Positions 50,269 to 58,319 of a stretch of DNA of 64,000 nucleotides are shown here, in pieces. The DNA lies in contig NZ_JAFEJK010000001.1 in the NCBI RefSeq assembly GCF_016888515.1, forward strand, positions 1,769,475 to 1,833,474. Direction: 5' to 3'. The notes beneath the pieces were generated by a model that saw only the letters and a list, made by a program, of their open reading frames with translations, made no database searches and had not been told where the DNA came from. Position 1 is the first letter of the stretch; the number at the start of each line of letters is the position of its first letter. A program made the position numbers and the translations under genes. Origin of the DNA: Shimia biformata. Lineage in GTDB: Bacteria; Pseudomonadota; Alphaproteobacteria; Rhodobacterales; Rhodobacteraceae.

Positions 50269-51501
50269 ATGTTTGAACTTGCCATCATGTGGGATTGGGT
50301 CGGGTTTGCCGTGCGCTGGCTGCATGTCATCACCGCCATGGCCTGGATCGGGGCGTCGTTTTACTTCATCGCCCTGGACCTGATGTTGAAACCGGCGGCG
50401 CACCTGCCCAAAGGCGCCTATGGCGAGGAATGGGAGGTGCATGGCGGCGGCTTCTATCACACGGTCAAATACCTGGTGGCGCCCTCGGAAATGCCCGAAC
50501 ATCTGACCTGGCACAAATGGCAGAGCTACACGACATGGCTTTCTGGCGCGGCGCTGTTGATGATCGTCTACTGGGTCGGCGGAGAGCTGTACCTGATCGA
50601 CCAGAACAAGGCGGAACTGGCCCTGTGGCAAGGCATCCTGATTTCCGCCGCCTCGCTGACCATCGGCTGGCTGGTCTATGATGCCCTGTGCAAATCGCCG
50701 CTGGGCGAGCATCCCACCGTGCTGATGCTTTTGTTGTTCGTACTGCTGGTCGCGATGGGCTGGGGCTATAACCAGATTTTCACCGGCCGCGCGATGATGC
50801 TGCACTTGGGCGCCTTCACCGCGACGATCATGACCGCAAACGTGTTTTTCATCATCATGCCGAACCAGCGCATCGTGGTGAAAGACCTGAAGGAGGGCCG
50901 CACGCCGGATCCGAAATACGGCAAGATCGCCAAGCTGCGTTCGACCCATAACAACTATCTGACCTTGCCGGTAGTGTTCCTGATGCTGTCGAACCATTAT
51001 CCGCTGGCTTTTGCGACGGAATACAACTGGCTGATCGCGGCGCTGGTGTTCCTGATGGGGGTCACGATCCGGCATTTCTTCAACTCGATGCACGCGGGGC
51101 GCGGCATGCACTGGTGGACCTGGGCGGTGACCGCGATCCTGTTCATCTGCATCATGTGGCTTTCGACCGCATCCCTGGAACAGTCGGATTATGACACCGA
51201 AGAGGCCCGCGCCTTCACCCCGGCCGAGGCGGTTTATGCCGAGGCCGCGGGGTTCGACGAGGTCAGCGACATCATCCTGGGCCGCTGTTCGATGTGCCAT
51301 GCGCGCGAACCGGGCTATGACGGCATCCACCGCGCGCCCAAGAACCTCTTGCTGGAAACCCCGACCGAGATCGCAGCCGCCGCGCGCGACATCTATCTTC
51401 AGGCCGGGCGCTCCGAGGCGATGCCACCTGCCAATGTCAGCTGGATGGAGCCCGAAGAACGCGCCGCCATCGTGCGCTGGTATCGGGACGCGAAAGGCTG
51501 A
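50269..51501 (+). CDS. puuD: Urate hydroxylase PuuD (membrane cytochrome c urate oxidase)
   Basis: PuuD (410 residues) is a membrane-bound urate oxidase unrelated to uricase. About eight helices form the N-terminal domain (WDWVGFAVRWLHVITAMAWI, GASFYFIALDLML, HLTWHKWQSYTTWLSGAALL with conserved histidines) and the C-terminal 90 residues are a cytochrome c domain with the heme motif CSMCH and the distal Met in AMPPANVSWM. Electrons from urate thus enter the respiratory chain. A strong ribosome site (AAGGGGAG) precedes the ATG. It provides the 5-hydroxyisourate used by uraH. Confidence 0.95.
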   Translation: MFELAIMWDWVGFAVRWLHVITAMAWIGASFYFIALDLMLKPAAHLPKGAYGEEWEVHGGGFYHTVKYLVAPSEMPEHLTWHKWQSYTTWLSGAALLMIVYWVGGELYLIDQNKAELALWQGILISAASLTIGWLVYDALCKSPLGEHPTVLMLLLFVLLVAMGWGYNQIFTGRAMMLHLGAFTATIMTANVFFIIMPNQRIVVKDLKEGRTPDPKYGKIAKLRSTHNNYLTLPVVFLMLSNHYPLAFATEYNWLIAALVFLMGVTIRHFFNSMHAGRGMHWWTWAVTAILFICIMWLSTASLEQSDYDTEEARAFTPAEAVYAEAAGFDEVSDIILGRCSMCHAREPGYDGIHRAPKNLLLETPTEIAAAARDIYLQAGRSEAMPPANVSWMEPEERAAIVRWYRDAKG

Positions 51502-51604
51502 CTTCCGCAAATCCCCGTGAAGGGCGCGCGGCGGGCTTGTTCTGCCGCGTTTGCGATTCTAGGCTTGGTCCAAATCCATCTGACCCTTTCGGGAGGGAGT
51601 TTTT

Positions 51605-52162
51605 ATGAAGCGATTTGTTCTGGGCCTGACGGCGGCCGTGTTCTCGGCATCGATGGCGATGGCGGCCGGGTTGGAACTGACCCCCGCCAATCCGCAGCCC
51701 AAGGTCCGCAGCGGGTTGAGTGTCAGCTATTCGCTCGGTGCGCGGCCGCGGTCGATCAGCCAGGCCAGGGCCGAGTTCTCGGGTCAGCCGGGCAAGACCC
51801 TGCCGGGGCTGCAATGGCCGGATCAGGGCAAGGGCGCGAACGTGATGACCTCGGACGTCTATGAGAGGATCAGCGCCAAGATCTCGGGCTACATCAAGTT
51901 CGACAGTGCGGGCGACTATGAGCTTGAGTTCTATGCCAATGACGGGTTGCGCGTCGAAATCGGCGGCCAGCGTATCACCACGATCGACGGAATCGGGCCG
52001 TGCCGCAGCGCCGGACCCAAGACCGTGAGCGTGCCGCAGGCGGGCTGGTACAAGTTCGATGCCTTCTATTTCCAGAAAGAGGGCACCGCCTGTCTTGAGG
52101 CGGAATGGGCGCGGGCCGGCGGATCCTATCAGCTGATCCCGGACAGCGCGTTCGGCCACTGA
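51605..52162 (+). CDS. Exported PA14-like domain protein
   Basis: A 185-residue exported protein with a signal peptide (MKRFVLGLTAAVFSASMAMA). The mature part has features of a PA14 beta-sandwich: YERISAKISGYIKFDSAGDY, ELEFYANDGLRVEIGGQRIT and AGWYKFDAFYFQKEGTACLE, i.e. the strand order and the NDG/DG motif that in PA14 domains contacts carbohydrate. Two cysteines (GPCRS and TACLE) may bond. GGGAGGGAG precedes the ATG. Function unknown; carbohydrate or cell-surface binding is a guess from the fold. Confidence 0.75.
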   Translation: MKRFVLGLTAAVFSASMAMAAGLELTPANPQPKVRSGLSVSYSLGARPRSISQARAEFSGQPGKTLPGLQWPDQGKGANVMTSDVYERISAKISGYIKFDSAGDYELEFYANDGLRVEIGGQRITTIDGIGPCRSAGPKTVSVPQAGWYKFDAFYFQKEGTACLEAEWARAGGSYQLIPDSAFGH

Positions 52163-52163
52163 G

Positions 52164-52838
52164 TTACCGGCAGATCCCATTGATCGGGGCCTCGTCCCAA
52201 GGCAGCAATATGTCATTGGGGCGGGGCAGGGTGTCGATGGGGATCGCCTGTGCGATCAGCCGCCTCATGCGGCCCGTGCGCGGGGCCTGCGGGTCCAGCA
52301 CGGCACAGCAGATATATTCCTCGACAATGCTGGCCTGCTGCTCATAGGCATAGTCAAGGAACGGCGTTTTTGTTTCCAGATCAAACAGATAGGGGTCGTC
52401 CATGCCCCCGTGTTCCCGCGCCGCGCGCCACGGGGTATAGCCCGTGACGTCGCGGTTCTGCCATTGCCAGACATGGATCAACTCGTGCCCGAACAGCATG
52501 GCGGCGACAAGGTTCATCCGCTGGGGGTAGTCGCGCATATAGTCGTCGGTGGACCAGTTGGGCGCGAAATGCATCCGGTTCTGGAAAACCACGGCGGCGG
52601 CTGAAACGGTCACGGTGTCGGTGGTGGGTTCGGGGATGATCCGCTCACGGCAGGTCAGACGCGGCCGCGTCTCGCGCTGGCGGGTGGTGACGGCCAGGGG
52701 TGCGTCGCGGTGGATGCGGATTTTCGCGGTGTCGAGCGTGTCGCCGGTCAGGTCGGCGGCAAAGGCGGTCTCGGTCGGCGTCAGGGGCCGTCCGCAGGAG
52801 ATCAGGGTGAGGCAAATCAGGAAAAGAACCGCGCGCAT
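52164..52838 (-). CDS. Lipoprotein with an HExxH metallopeptidase-like motif
   Basis: The 224-residue product starts with a lipoprotein signal (MRAVLFLICLTLISCGRPLT, lipobox LISC). The mature protein has a zincin-like GHELIHVWQWQNRDVTGYTP with the HExxH motif and a downstream acidic helix (YEQQASIVEEYICCAV) that could supply a third ligand. This arrangement occurs in DUF4157-like and other small zincins. It is convergent with the PA14 gene, the stops two bases apart. It would sit on the inner or outer membrane facing the periplasm. Substrate unknown. Confidence 0.75.
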   Translation of the reverse strand: MRAVLFLICLTLISCGRPLTPTETAFAADLTGDTLDTAKIRIHRDAPLAVTTRQRETRPRLTCRERIIPEPTTDTVTVSAAAVVFQNRMHFAPNWSTDDYMRDYPQRMNLVAAMLFGHELIHVWQWQNRDVTGYTPWRAAREHGGMDDPYLFDLETKTPFLDYAYEQQASIVEEYICCAVLDPQAPRTGRMRRLIAQAIPIDTLPRPNDILLPWDEAPINGICR

Positions 52839-52895
52839 GAGCGGAGCCTAGCAGGGCGCGGCGGGGGATCAAGTGCGCCCGCTAGTCAGATGCCA

Positions 52896-53075
52896 TCAGT
52901 ATTTGGCCATTGTAAAGTAAACGCGTTGTACGTTTGCGCTTGGATCCGGGAGTTGATGCGAGCTGAGTATGATCCATCCCTTTTCAATTAGATCGCTCAC
53001 CTCTTTATCATCAGTGAAACTTACGCCGTATCTGTGAAGTATTGTTTTTAGCTCTTTTGGCTTGTGGACCTTCAT
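52896..53075 (-). CDS. Small protein of 59 residues in an AT-rich island
   Basis: A 59-codon frame on the minus strand starts MKVHKPKELKTILHRYGVSF behind a clear AGAGGT ribosome site (seven bases ahead of the ATG) and ends in VYFTMAKY. The middle, DDKEVSDLIEKGWIILSSHQ, reads as a helix followed by a strand, and the composition is that of a soluble folded protein. I do not recognise it. Codon use is much AT-richer than in surrounding genes, as for the neighbouring membrane-protein remnant. It lies 57 bases upstream of nothing on its strand but shares the island with it. Confidence 0.55.
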   Translation of the reverse strand: MKVHKPKELKTILHRYGVSFTDDKEVSDLIEKGWIILSSHQLPDPSANVQRVYFTMAKY

Positions 53076-53564
53076 TTGCTACCTCTTGAGTTGATTAAAT
53101 GGCCTATCTAGAACCCGACCCCAAATTTTGGTCAACTATTTTTTGAGTGATCGGTCGATAATTTCCGAGAGTTTTTGGCAATGCCTTCAAGGGCGCTTGG
53201 ATTTGACGTACTCATTGCGAGGCACGCGCCGCCAGTAAGTCATTGGCGCCTGCGAAAATGACCGCGCCTAACCGTCCGTCGCTCCAAATGTGCGGCTTCT
53301 GTACTGGCTCGCCTGTGGTGAGATGTTGGTGGCGGCCTGCAAAAAGAACTTGCGCTCGCCACTCCCCCCATCATCGTCGCCTGCGACGATGATCGCGCCC
53401 GACCCGCCCCCCAGGGCGGGCGCGTTCCGCTCCCACCCTCGGGATCGGGCGCTGGGTTTGTTGGGAAGCGGAAACGTAGGGGATACCCAAACTTTGAAAT
53501 GACATCCTTGGGTTCGGTGGGTTGGAGCCTCACCTTATGGTTTTGTATTAGTTTCGTCGATTCG
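53076..53564. other. Intergenic part of the AT-rich island
   Basis: I see no protein gene in these 489 bases. The left part (53076-53230) is AT-rich and contains the presumed promoter of the 59-residue protein. The middle holds folded repeat copy C (53366-53452). No tRNA, integrase, attachment-site duplication or IS end is recognisable. Confidence 0.5.
53366..53452. repeat. Folded GC-rich repeat, copy C
   Basis: An 87-base GC-rich element within AT-rich surroundings. Hairpin 1 is TCATCGTCGC/GCGACGATGA; the outer arms are GCGCCCGA (53395-53402) and TCGGGCGC (53445-53452); the inner hairpin is CCCGCCC/GGGCGGG. The order of parts equals copies A and B although hairpin 1 differs almost completely in sequence. 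Confidence 0.8.
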
Positions 53565-54289
53565 CTAGCGTTCAAACTTAGCGTCGTCGGAAGAGTGAGG
53601 AGGTAGACGATAAAGTACACCCCATCTTATTCCAAAAGCGTTCTTTCTTACCGGAAGCGGTAAATGAAACAGCAGCAAGTTTAAGAACGCCGAAGCAACT
53701 AAAAACAGGCCAATGCCGCCGCAAATGGTTTCAACAATGTGGCTGTTTTTTGACGAGACAAGCAACTGCAATTCTCTCGATACATATGCTGCGGCCAAAA
53801 AAGTGGAAGCATCGCGGAGAAAATCGAGAGCAACATAAAAACACCAAGCAGGGTACTCGTCGGCAGCCGTTCTTTGAAATAGGAATTGATGAAATGAGGG
53901 ATTCCCAGCGCATTTCGGCTACCACCTTCGATAACATCATAGGTTGTCGCGGAAAAACCATTCAGCAGAAGCCGTGTGGAGACCGAGTTCTTCAGGCTCA
54001 TTGAGGTTGACAAATGATTGAATTGCATCGAGCCGACAAAGATCACGTAGGCTAGAAATGCGAAGTAAAACTCTGCTGCAACTCCAATCGAATACTTGGA
54101 GATAGTTAGTTCAATTCGACCATCGTTTTCTAGAGAAGTCGCGATTAGGTACATTAGAAAGATTGTACCAGTGGTTTTGACGAAGTCAGTAATTGCTTCG
54201 TCTTGTATGCGGCCACAAAGCTTGAACATGACAGGCCACTGAATTCGCTCACGTTGCAGGTAGCGCACAGTCGTGTGGAACTCATGCAT
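53565..54289 (-). pseudogene. Frameshifted multi-pass membrane protein
   Basis: Two overlapping frames join into one protein of about 241 residues if a -1 shift is made at the T6 run (A6 on plus, 53797-53802): the upstream frame ends a hydrophobic helix at LLSIFSAMLPLF, and the shifted frame continues LAAAYVSRELQLLVSS and then the helix CGGIGLFLVASAFLNLLLF. Four membrane helices are visible in the joined form. Without the shift the product loses the last helix and ends in a polar tail. I start it at MHEFHTTVRYLQRERIQWPV (54289). Its end-to-end codon use is AT-rich. Family not recognised. Sequencing error, decay or programmed slippage are all possible. Confidence 0.65.
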
Positions 54290-54323
54290 TTTCAGACGTT
54301 TTAGGGACAGACACTTTGGGCGC

Positions 54324-56282
54324 CTATACATCCAACTCCTCCACGAACCTCGCATTCTCCTGAATATACTCAAACCGCTTCTCGGGCTTCTTGCCCATCA
54401 GACGTTCGACCAGGTCATCCGTCTCTCCCGGCACTTCGTCGTCGATCCTCACCCGGATCAGTTTCCGCGTCGCGGGGTTCATGGTGGTGTCTTTGAGGTC
54501 TTTCGCGTCCATTTCGCCCAGACCCTTGAAGCGCGAGACGTCGATCTTGCCCTTGCCGCCCAGACCCTTGGTCAGCCATTCGTCGCGTTCCCGTTCGTCC
54601 AGACAGTAAACCCGCTTGGCCCCCTGGGTCAGGCGATAGAGCGGCGGGCAGGCCAGATAGAGATGCCCGTGGTCGATCAGGGGCCGCATCTGGGTGAAGA
54701 AGAAGGTCATCAAAAGCGAGGCGATATGCGCGCCGTCGACATCGGCGTCGGTCATGATGATGACCTTGTCATAGCGCAGGTCGTCGACGTTGAAGCGCGA
54801 GCCGAGGCCAACCCCCAGCGCCTGTGTCAGGTCGCTGATCTCCTGGTTCGAGCCGAGCTTCGATGACGCCGCGCCCAGCACGTTCAGGATCTTGCCGCGC
54901 AGGGGCAACAGGGCCTGCGTCTTGCGGTCCCGCGCCATTTTTGCTGATCCACCCGCCGAGTCGCCCTCGACGATGAACAATTCGGTGCCGTCGCGGTTGG
55001 TGGCGGAACAGTCGACCAGCTTGCCGGGCAGACGCAGCTTTTTGGTCGCCGATTTGCGCTGGGTTTCCTTTTCCTGACGGCGGCGCAGCCGTTCCTCGGC
55101 CCTGAGAACAAGGAAGTCGAGGATCGCGCCGGCGGATTTCGTGTCTGCCGCCAGCCAGTTGTCGAAATGGTCGCGCACAGCGTTCTCGACCAGTTTCTGC
55201 GCCTCGACCGTGGCAAGGCGGTCCTTGGTCTGGCCGACAAATTCTGGCTCTCGGATGAAGCACGAGACCAGAGCGCAGCCGCCCGTGGTCAGGTCCTCGC
55301 GGGTGATCTGGCCCGCTTTCTTGTTGTTTACCAACTCGCCATAGGCGCGGATGCCCTTCAGGATCGCGGCCCAGAACCCGGCCTCATGGGTGCCGCCTTC
55401 GGGGGTGGGGACGGTGTTACAGTAGGACTGGATGAACCCGTCGCGCGACGGCGTCCAGTTGATCGCCCATTCGACCTTGCCCGGCGTGTTGAACCGTTCG
55501 GTAAAATCGACGGTGCCGGCAAAGGGCTGATCGGCATAGGTGGACGAGCCGTTCATCGACTCGCGCAGGTAATCGGCCAGCCCGCCGGGGAAGTGGAAGG
55601 TCGCCTCGACCGGGGTTTCGCCATCGTCGATCTCGGTCTTCCAGCGGATTTCAACGCCCGAGAACAGGTAGGCCTTGGAGCGGATCGACTTGAACAGGCG
55701 GGCGGGTTTGAAGCGGTGGTGGCCAAAGATCTCGGGGTCGGCATGGAAAGTGACGGTGGTGCCGCGCCGGTTGGGGGCGGCGCCGACCTTTTCGACCGGA
55801 CCCAGCGGGATGCCGCGCGAGAACCGCTGTTCCACCAGCTCCTTGTTGCGCGCGACCTGCACGACCATCGAATCCGAGAGCGCGTTCACCACGGATGCGC
55901 CAACCCCATGCAGACCACCCGAGGTCTGATAGGCCTTGCCCGAAAACTTGCCGCCTGCGTGCAGGGTGCAGAGAATGACTTCCAATGCCGATTTGCCCGG
56001 AAACTTGGGGTGCGGATCGGTGGGGATGCCGCGCCCGTTGTCGCGCACGGTCAGCGAGTAATCGCTGTGCAGTTCCACCTCGATCCGGTTGGCATGGCCC
56101 GCAACCGCCTCGTCCATCGAGTTGTCGAGGATCTCGGCAACCATGTGATGCAGCGCGCGTTCGTCCGTGCCGCCGATATACATGCCGGGGCGTTTGCGGA
56201 CAGGTTCCAGACCCTCCAGCACCTCGATGGATGAGGCGTCGTAGGACTGGCTGGCGGTATCGGCGAGAAGATCGTTGGCCAT
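54324..56282 (-). CDS. parE: DNA topoisomerase IV subunit B
   Basis: ParE (652 residues) is the ATPase subunit of topoisomerase IV, which unlinks daughter chromosomes. The GHKL ATPase has SSIEVLEGLEPVRKRPGMYI, EILDNSMDEAVAGHA, NGRGIPTDPHPK and YQTSGGLHGVGASVVNALS; the TOPRIM domain has IVEGDSAGGSAKMARDRKTQ, GLGSRFNVDDLRYDKVIIMT and DADVDGAHI. Length and the lack of the gyrase-specific C-terminal insertion favour ParE over GyrB. ATG at 56282. Divergent from ppk2. The frameshifted membrane gene starts close to its 3' side on the same strand. Confidence 0.95.
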   Translation of the reverse strand: MANDLLADTASQSYDASSIEVLEGLEPVRKRPGMYIGGTDERALHHMVAEILDNSMDEAVAGHANRIEVELHSDYSLTVRDNGRGIPTDPHPKFPGKSALEVILCTLHAGGKFSGKAYQTSGGLHGVGASVVNALSDSMVVQVARNKELVEQRFSRGIPLGPVEKVGAAPNRRGTTVTFHADPEIFGHHRFKPARLFKSIRSKAYLFSGVEIRWKTEIDDGETPVEATFHFPGGLADYLRESMNGSSTYADQPFAGTVDFTERFNTPGKVEWAINWTPSRDGFIQSYCNTVPTPEGGTHEAGFWAAILKGIRAYGELVNNKKAGQITREDLTTGGCALVSCFIREPEFVGQTKDRLATVEAQKLVENAVRDHFDNWLAADTKSAGAILDFLVLRAEERLRRRQEKETQRKSATKKLRLPGKLVDCSATNRDGTELFIVEGDSAGGSAKMARDRKTQALLPLRGKILNVLGAASSKLGSNQEISDLTQALGVGLGSRFNVDDLRYDKVIIMTDADVDGAHIASLLMTFFFTQMRPLIDHGHLYLACPPLYRLTQGAKRVYCLDERERDEWLTKGLGGKGKIDVSRFKGLGEMDAKDLKDTTMNPATRKLIRVRIDDEVPGETDDLVERLMGKKPEKRFEYIQENARFVEELDV

Positions 56283-56519
56283 CGGCTGCTCATTCTTGGT
56301 CTTGGTTGGCGCATATTATGGCAGGGGGGGCGGGTTGGCGAAAGGGCAGAATGTCGAATTGGCGGGGCATGTGGGCCATATGCTGTGGATAAACGGCGCG
56401 GCCATGGCAGATGCGGTGGCCCGGAAGATGTGGCCGTGACACATGATTTCTTGATGTGCCTCAAGGCGCGGGGCGGCGGTCTGCGCTATGATTGCGCCGA
56501 CATCAGTGAAAGGGACCCC

Positions 56520-57494
56520 ATGACCGCAAAGCCTGCGACCGAAAAAGCTGCATCCGAAATGTCGAAAGAGAATGGCGCCGCAACCCCGTCCGACACTCTG
56601 TCCGACACGGCCACGGCGCCCCACGCGGTAACGGGCAGGGCCCCGACCGCCGAAGAGGTGCGCCGCGCCTTTGAAAGCGGCGAATACCCTTATGAAACCC
56701 GGCTGTCGCGGCGGTCTTACGAGCATCAGAAGGCCAGGCTTCAGGCCGAGCTGTTGAAGGTCCAGCACTGGGCGCAGGAGACCGGGCAGAAATTCGTGAT
56801 GCTGTTTGAAGGGCGCGACGCGGCTGGCAAGGGCGGCACGATCAAGCGGTTCACCGAACATCTGAACCCGCGCTCGGCGCGCGTGGTCGCGCTGAACAAG
56901 CCGACGGATGAAGAGCGCGGGCAATGGTATTTCCAGCGCTATGTCGACCACTTGCCGACCGCTGGTGAGATCGTCCTTTACGACCGCTCCTGGTACAATC
57001 GCGCCGGGGTTGAACGGGTCATGGGCTTCTGCGAGCCGCATGAATACCTTGAGTTCATGCGCCAGACCCCGGACCTTGAGCGTATGTTCGTGCGCTCGGG
57101 CATCCGGCTTTACAAGTTCTGGTTCTCGGTCACGCGGGACGAACAGCTGGCCCGGTTCAAAAGCCGCGAGAGCGATCCCCTGAAGCAATGGAAACTGTCA
57201 CCCATCGACAAGGCCAGCTTGGACAAATGGGACGATTACACCGAGGCGAAAGAGGCGATGTTCTTCTATACAGACACCGCAGACGCGCCCTGGACGGTGA
57301 TCAAATCCAACGACAAGAAGCGCGCACGCCTGAATTGTATGCTGCATTTCCTGAATTCTCTTGACTATCCCGGCAAAGACCCCAAGATCGCCCACGCGCC
57401 CGATCCCTTGATCGTCAACACTGCCAGCCACGTGATCCATCGCTCGGATCACATCCTCGGGAAGTCACTGCATCCTGAAAATCGGCGAAGCTAG
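56520..57494 (+). CDS. ppk2: Polyphosphate kinase 2
   Basis: PPK2 (324 residues) transfers phosphate between polyphosphate and nucleoside diphosphates. A disordered N-terminus (EKAASEMSKENGAATPSD) precedes the P-loop kinase domain: RKFVMLFEGRDAAGKGG-type Walker A (LFEGRDAAGKGGTIKRFTEH), TDEERGQWYFQRYVDHLP and the Walker B/lid YDRSWYNRAGVERVMGFC. The single PPK2 domain and length place it in class I, which usually makes GTP or ATP from polyphosphate. AAAGGGA precedes the chosen ATG; an upstream frame is not family-like. Confidence 0.95.
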   Translation: MTAKPATEKAASEMSKENGAATPSDTLSDTATAPHAVTGRAPTAEEVRRAFESGEYPYETRLSRRSYEHQKARLQAELLKVQHWAQETGQKFVMLFEGRDAAGKGGTIKRFTEHLNPRSARVVALNKPTDEERGQWYFQRYVDHLPTAGEIVLYDRSWYNRAGVERVMGFCEPHEYLEFMRQTPDLERMFVRSGIRLYKFWFSVTRDEQLARFKSRESDPLKQWKLSPIDKASLDKWDDYTEAKEAMFFYTDTADAPWTVIKSNDKKRARLNCMLHFLNSLDYPGKDPKIAHAPDPLIVNTASHVIHRSDHILGKSLHPENRRS

Positions 57495-57548
57495 GCGGTC
57501 CACCCGGACGGGGCGCAACGGGCTTAGGCTCATCGGTGTGCGCTGGGT

Positions 57549-58208
57549 TCAGAGGAGGGGACGCAGCGCATCCTGCACCGGTTTGAGCCGGGAAAAGGCG
57601 GTCATGATCGTTTTGGTCAGGCCGCCTTTTTCGACCTCAGCCGGGGACAGATCAAACCACATCGCCAGCCCCTTGCGCCGCAGAAGATCGCCGCGGGGAT
57701 GGTCCTTGTCATAAGGCGCTGGGACACGTTTCAGGGCGGGTTCGTCCAGCCGCGCACCAAGCGCCTGTACCGCGTCGATGATGGCGGCAATCCCGGCCCC
57801 CTCGGGCCCGTCGACAGCGGCGCGCCAGTTCATCAGCGCGTCTTTTTCAAATCCCATGACCCCGGCACCGATCGAGATATAGTCCGGGGAAATCCCGAAG
57901 AACCATGCCAGCGGCTGCTGCCTGCCGACAGCGCTGGTCCAGAGCATGTGCAGATGCGTGTGATAGGGCGTCTTGTCCTTGGAAAAGCGCACGTCCCGTT
58001 GCGGGCGGAACAGTTTTGTTGTCACGGGATCGCCCGTCATCTTGCCCAGATCCCCCGCAATCTGATCGAGAAGCAGCAACGCGGGCGCTTTCAAGTCCCT
58101 GTCATATCGCGCTTTTTGCGTATTGAACCAGTCGCGCGTGTTGTTTGTGTCCAGTTCACCCAGAAAGGTCCGGGCATCCGGGATCAGCGTATCAAAGGCG
58201 TCGGTCAT
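57549..58208 (-). CDS. DUF2461 family protein
   Basis: The 219-residue protein matches the DUF2461 (TIGR02453) pattern: FLGELDTNNTRDWFNTQKAR at the N-terminus, LFRPQRDVRFSKDKTPYHTH in the middle, and the arginine/lysine-rich GFEKDALMNWRAAVDG. The RPxRDxRFSKDKxPYK segment is the family hallmark and suggests an anion or nucleic-acid binding site, but no function has been shown. ATG at 58208, well inside a longer open frame. Convergent with ppk2, 54 bases apart, and divergent from the MATE gene. Confidence 0.9.
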   Translation of the reverse strand: MTDAFDTLIPDARTFLGELDTNNTRDWFNTQKARYDRDLKAPALLLLDQIAGDLGKMTGDPVTTKLFRPQRDVRFSKDKTPYHTHLHMLWTSAVGRQQPLAWFFGISPDYISIGAGVMGFEKDALMNWRAAVDGPEGAGIAAIIDAVQALGARLDEPALKRVPAPYDKDHPRGDLLRRKGLAMWFDLSPAEVEKGGLTKTIMTAFSRLKPVQDALRPLL

Positions 58209-58319
58209 GGGCGGCTCCGGGTTTTGTCTGCTCCACCCTAGCGCGAGTGTCCGCCGTTCCAAAATCACATGCTTGCCAGTCCCGTGAAACAGACATAAGC
58301 CTGTCTGGTGAGCGAACAG

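Noticed and set aside
50167-51510. Upstream extension of the LysR frame through the puuD region
   Set aside because: The LysR helix-turn-helix begins at the ATG at 50166; the extension is antisense to puuD and has no family similarity.
54324-56282. Identification of this gene as gyrB
   Set aside because: At 652 residues it lacks the length of alphaproteobacterial GyrB (about 800) and ends like ParE, so parE is preferred.
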